Shown: piece after piece, positions 63,669 through 64,000 of the stretch | Layout: each line of letters opens with the position of its first letter | How positions within the stretch are numbered: the stretch's first letter is position 1 | Assembly: GCA_025642075.2 (NCBI GenBank) | Contig: JAODUO010000526.1 | Location: 62,001-126,000, forward strand | DNA length: 64,000 nucleotides | Origin: Ridgeia piscesae | Lineage: Eukaryota; Annelida; Polychaeta; Sabellida; Siboglinidae | Direction of reading: 5' to 3' | Position numbers and translations under genes: made by a program | Notes under the pieces: model-generated | Told to the model about the DNA's origin: nothing | The model's input: the letters and a program-made list of their open reading frames with translations, nothing else | Databases searched by the model: none

Positions 63669-63923
63669 GGTCTCAAGTGTTTTCTCATTCTGGTAGTCCT
63701 TCATAATTATGGTCTCTCTCTCTGTGTTATCTCTCGTTTGTGAAACTAGCTTAATTGTCCTTCCTTGTATTGTTTGTAGAATGTCTGTGCCCTTCATGTG
63801 GCGTGGGCTGTAAGGACAACATCCAAATGAAGTCTAACTATTGAAGTCTAACTACAGGGATACAACTAAAAAGGGGTACACTGTACAATCAAAACAATCA
63901 GTGCCACAGATTTTGTATCACTG

Positions 63924-63956
63924 TTTTGGTTCTGACAAATTTTGTCAGAACCAAAA
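63924..63956. repeat. 33-bp perfect palindrome
   Basis: Arms TTTTGGTTCTGACAAA and its complement meet at a one-base centre. It could be the end of a decayed transposon or a cruciform-prone site. The rest of 63669-64000 shows nothing recognisable. Confidence 0.8.
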
Positions 63957-64000
63957 TTCTGATCTCTCTTCTTTCTTCATATAACTGAAACTTGTGCACT

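Overview
The window reads as nuclear DNA from an intron-rich invertebrate animal with many tandem repeats. I think it is a lophotrochozoan, probably a mollusc. That placement is inference from gene architecture, small phased exons with GT-AG junctions, a tRNA-derived SINE and very long microsatellites; nothing in the sequence proves a species. Three protein-coding genes can be rebuilt exon by exon, with reading phase holding at every junction.

Layout. (1) About 1-22,420, + strand: the 3' ten exons of an intermediate-filament protein with a lamin tail domain (LTD). They encode the end of the coiled-coil rod, a disordered linker of about 206 residues, the LTD, and a Pro/Gln-rich tail ending at a stop at 20,821-20,823. 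The 5' part lies outside the window. (2) 42,631 down to 29,562, - strand: a complete ERp44 gene (13 coding exons, 613 residues). ERp44 is a thioredoxin-family ER chaperone with a CRFS active site and a terminal RDEL. It carries an extra segment of about 215 residues, acidic then His/Lys-rich, between its conserved core and its conserved C-terminal tail. (3) 45,874-63,047 and probably beyond, + strand: BBS9 (PTHB1), a BBSome subunit, with 21 predicted coding exons. ERp44 and BBS9 are head to head, about 3.2 kb apart; that interval holds a dead non-LTR retrotransposon fragment and a 412-bp pure CA repeat. About 7 kb between the LTD gene and ERp44 (22,420-29,560) has no recognisable gene.

Repeats. 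Introns are loaded with arrays: GGT/GAT, an 11-bp CpG-containing unit, and 22-, 34-, 38- and 48-bp minisatellites, TTGG and CA. The most notable observation is that two BBS9 arrays are amplified copies of the gene's own 3' splice junctions. The 48-bp array of intron 9 is about 60 copies of the intron 9/exon 10 boundary, each with a CAG acceptor and the first 8 codons of exon 10. Because 48 is a multiple of three, the copies stay in frame with exon 10. The 38-bp array of intron 3 is about 42 copies of the exon 4 acceptor region. Smaller duplications of a splice junction are seen at BBS9 exon 18 (acceptor) and an ERp44 exon (donor).

The three genes do not form a pathway: one is a filament or nuclear-envelope type structural protein, one an early-secretory chaperone and one a ciliary trafficking subunit. 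Their adjacency looks incidental.
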